NCBI GenBank assembly: GCA_027067055.1
Contig: JAMOMK010000022.1
Span: forward strand, 1-52,101
DNA length: 52,101 nucleotides
Direction: 5' to 3'
Source: Lysobacterales bacterium
Lineage (GTDB): Bacteria; Pseudomonadota; Gammaproteobacteria; Xanthomonadales; Marinicellaceae
The position numbers and the translations under genes are program-made. Positions 51,346 to 52,101 of this stretch are shown piece by piece (positions within the stretch are counted from its first letter, which is position 1; each line of letters starts with the position of its first letter). A model generated the notes under the pieces. It did no database searches. It saw only the letters and a program-made list of their open reading frames with translations, and had not been told where the DNA came from.

Positions 51346-51954
51346 CTATTTTATTACAAATGCCGCTTTCTTTTTACGCACCGGTGGTGAAACGTATTTT
51401 TCACGTCTGATTTGCGACACTGGCATTCCAGCTTCTTTGAGTAACCCAAAAGCATCATCTACCATCGCTGGATTTCCACACAAATAGACCACATCATTTT
51501 CGGCATCAAATTTCACCATTTCAAGATAGCTTTGTACATGTCCTTCAAGGTCAAAGTCCGAAGGATTCTCTAACTTTACTCGACTCAAACAGCTGACATA
51601 ATGATAATCATCTATTTCTTTGGCATTTTTGCGAAACTCATTGGCATACAATAATCCTGACTCATCACGTGCTCCCATGATGATAAAAACCTCGGCATTA
51701 TCATTTTCTATTCGCATCATTAGTTCATTAGTCATAGCACGATAAGGCGTAACACCCGTACCAGTAGCTACCAAAAAATAACGCTTAAATTTATCATCGG
51801 TTAAACAAAATCGCCCATAAGGGGCGCTGGCTTGTATCACGTCACCAATTTTCATGGCTGATAAGCCAACTGTTGCCAATCCACCTTTGACCCAAGAAAC
51901 AGCTAATTCTATTGTGTTAATTGTACCACCGTTACTGTTTAAAGTATTTGCCAC
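51346..51954 (-). pseudogene. Ferredoxin/flavin reductase, 5'-truncated
   Basis: The 202-residue frame has SAPYGRFCL (flavin site), FLVATGTGVTPYRAM (NAD(P) glycine motif) and VVYLCGNPAMVDDAF, the FNR-superfamily reductase domain. Extending the frame upstream to 51987 gives QGYTQVFRSYSVANT, with the FAD-binding RSYS motif in front of the GTG start at 51954. Then a TGA intervenes, and the first 45-55 residues of the flavin domain are not present in frame. Without RSYS the protein would probably not hold FAD. Likely a truncated or frameshifted gene; a sequencing error is an alternative. Confidence 0.65.
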
Positions 51955-52000
51955 TGAATAACTGCGAAATACTTGGGTGTAGCCTTGTCACAATGTAATA

Positions 52001-52101
52001 TCATTTTAAATTAACCCCGTATCTATTTATCTTATCCCAAAACTGCTCCCACCGATTGCCTGACTGAACCAGAGCCCTTAATGTTAAAACAATGTGAGCC
52101 C
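52001..52101 (-). other. Possible 3' end of an unidentified gene at the window edge
   Basis: A minus-strand frame open from the window edge ends at TGA 52003-52001 and reads LVQSGNRWEQFWDKINRYGV near its end. It looks protein-like but is only 32 codons and matches no family I recognise. Could be a neighbour truncating the reductase gene, a decayed part of it, or chance. Confidence 0.2.

Noticed and set aside
1-52101. CRISPR arrays, tRNA or rRNA genes, prophage genes
   Set aside because: No regularly spaced repeats, no cloverleaf-like sequence with the TTCGA arm outside coding genes, and no phage structural genes were seen.

Overview
The window looks like chromosomal DNA from an AT-rich, probably marine, facultatively anaerobic gammaproteobacterium. 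This rests on family resemblance: complete gammaproteobacterial-type operons (his, ubiUVT-ubiD, modABC, nrdDG), RhlE-like and RecQ helicases, FieF, TrmH, Dtd and an LpxL-type acyltransferase, plus a secreted protein of a style I associate with Marinicella/Xanthomonadales-like lineages. The genus guess is weak. No rRNA, tRNA, CRISPR array or intact insertion sequence was recognised.

Layout. 1-5.5 kb: an IS4-family transposase fragment, an inverted repeat holding two DnaA-box-like sequences, a very large hybrid two-component sensor/AraC regulator, and two small divergent secreted proteins. 5.5-13 kb: housekeeping and metabolic genes (pteridine reductase, MidA-like methyltransferase, VanZ-like protein, FieF, TatD, an SDR, a hydroxyaspartate/serine dehydratase paired with an Asp/Glu racemase). 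13-21.6 kb: a decayed sterol desaturase-CDGSH fusion gene, aldehyde dehydrogenase, NhaC, a GtrB-like glycosyltransferase, a periplasmic methyltransferase-like protein, RecQ, a membrane protein split at a classic -1 slippery heptamer, and an orphan ExbD. 21.8-28.9 kb, minus strand: a complete histidine operon in the unusual order hisG-hisC/HAD-hisB-hisH-hisF-hisA/I/E-hisD. Two multi-step fusion enzymes lie in it, and a textbook attenuator (leader peptide with five His codons followed by a terminator) precedes it. 29-36.4 kb: an anaerobic block, class III ribonucleotide reductase (nrdD, a separately encoded glycyl-radical peptide, nrdG) and O2-independent ubiquinone synthesis (ubiU-ubiV-ubiT-ubiD). 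Both units are preceded by the same palindrome, TTGAC-N4-GTCAA, at about -41.5 from a predicted start site. 37-44.6 kb: TrmH, gamma-glutamyltransferase, Dtd, an intergenic region that most likely encodes a CsrB/RsmZ-type RNA, an LpxL-family acyltransferase, a SEL1 protein, a DEAD-box helicase and an alanine/sodium symporter. 44.6-52.1 kb: a broken NarL-type regulator, a DUF4124 protein, an alpha/beta-hydrolase-NatAB operon, modABC and a 5'-truncated flavin reductase.

How it fits together. Class III RNR (dNTPs without oxygen), UbiUVT (ubiquinone without oxygen) and ModABC (molybdenum, for example for nitrate-type reductases) are consistent with anaerobic respiration, and the two shared palindromes point to one FNR/CRP-superfamily regulator for the first two. 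The strongest undescribed candidate is the non-coding gene at about 39.80-40.00 kb. It has eleven GGA motifs in under 160 nt, a rho-independent terminator, and a perfect 20-bp GacA/LetA-like palindrome upstream. Signs of decay and small mobile DNA are frequent: MITE-like and REP-like inverted repeats, and several pseudogenes.
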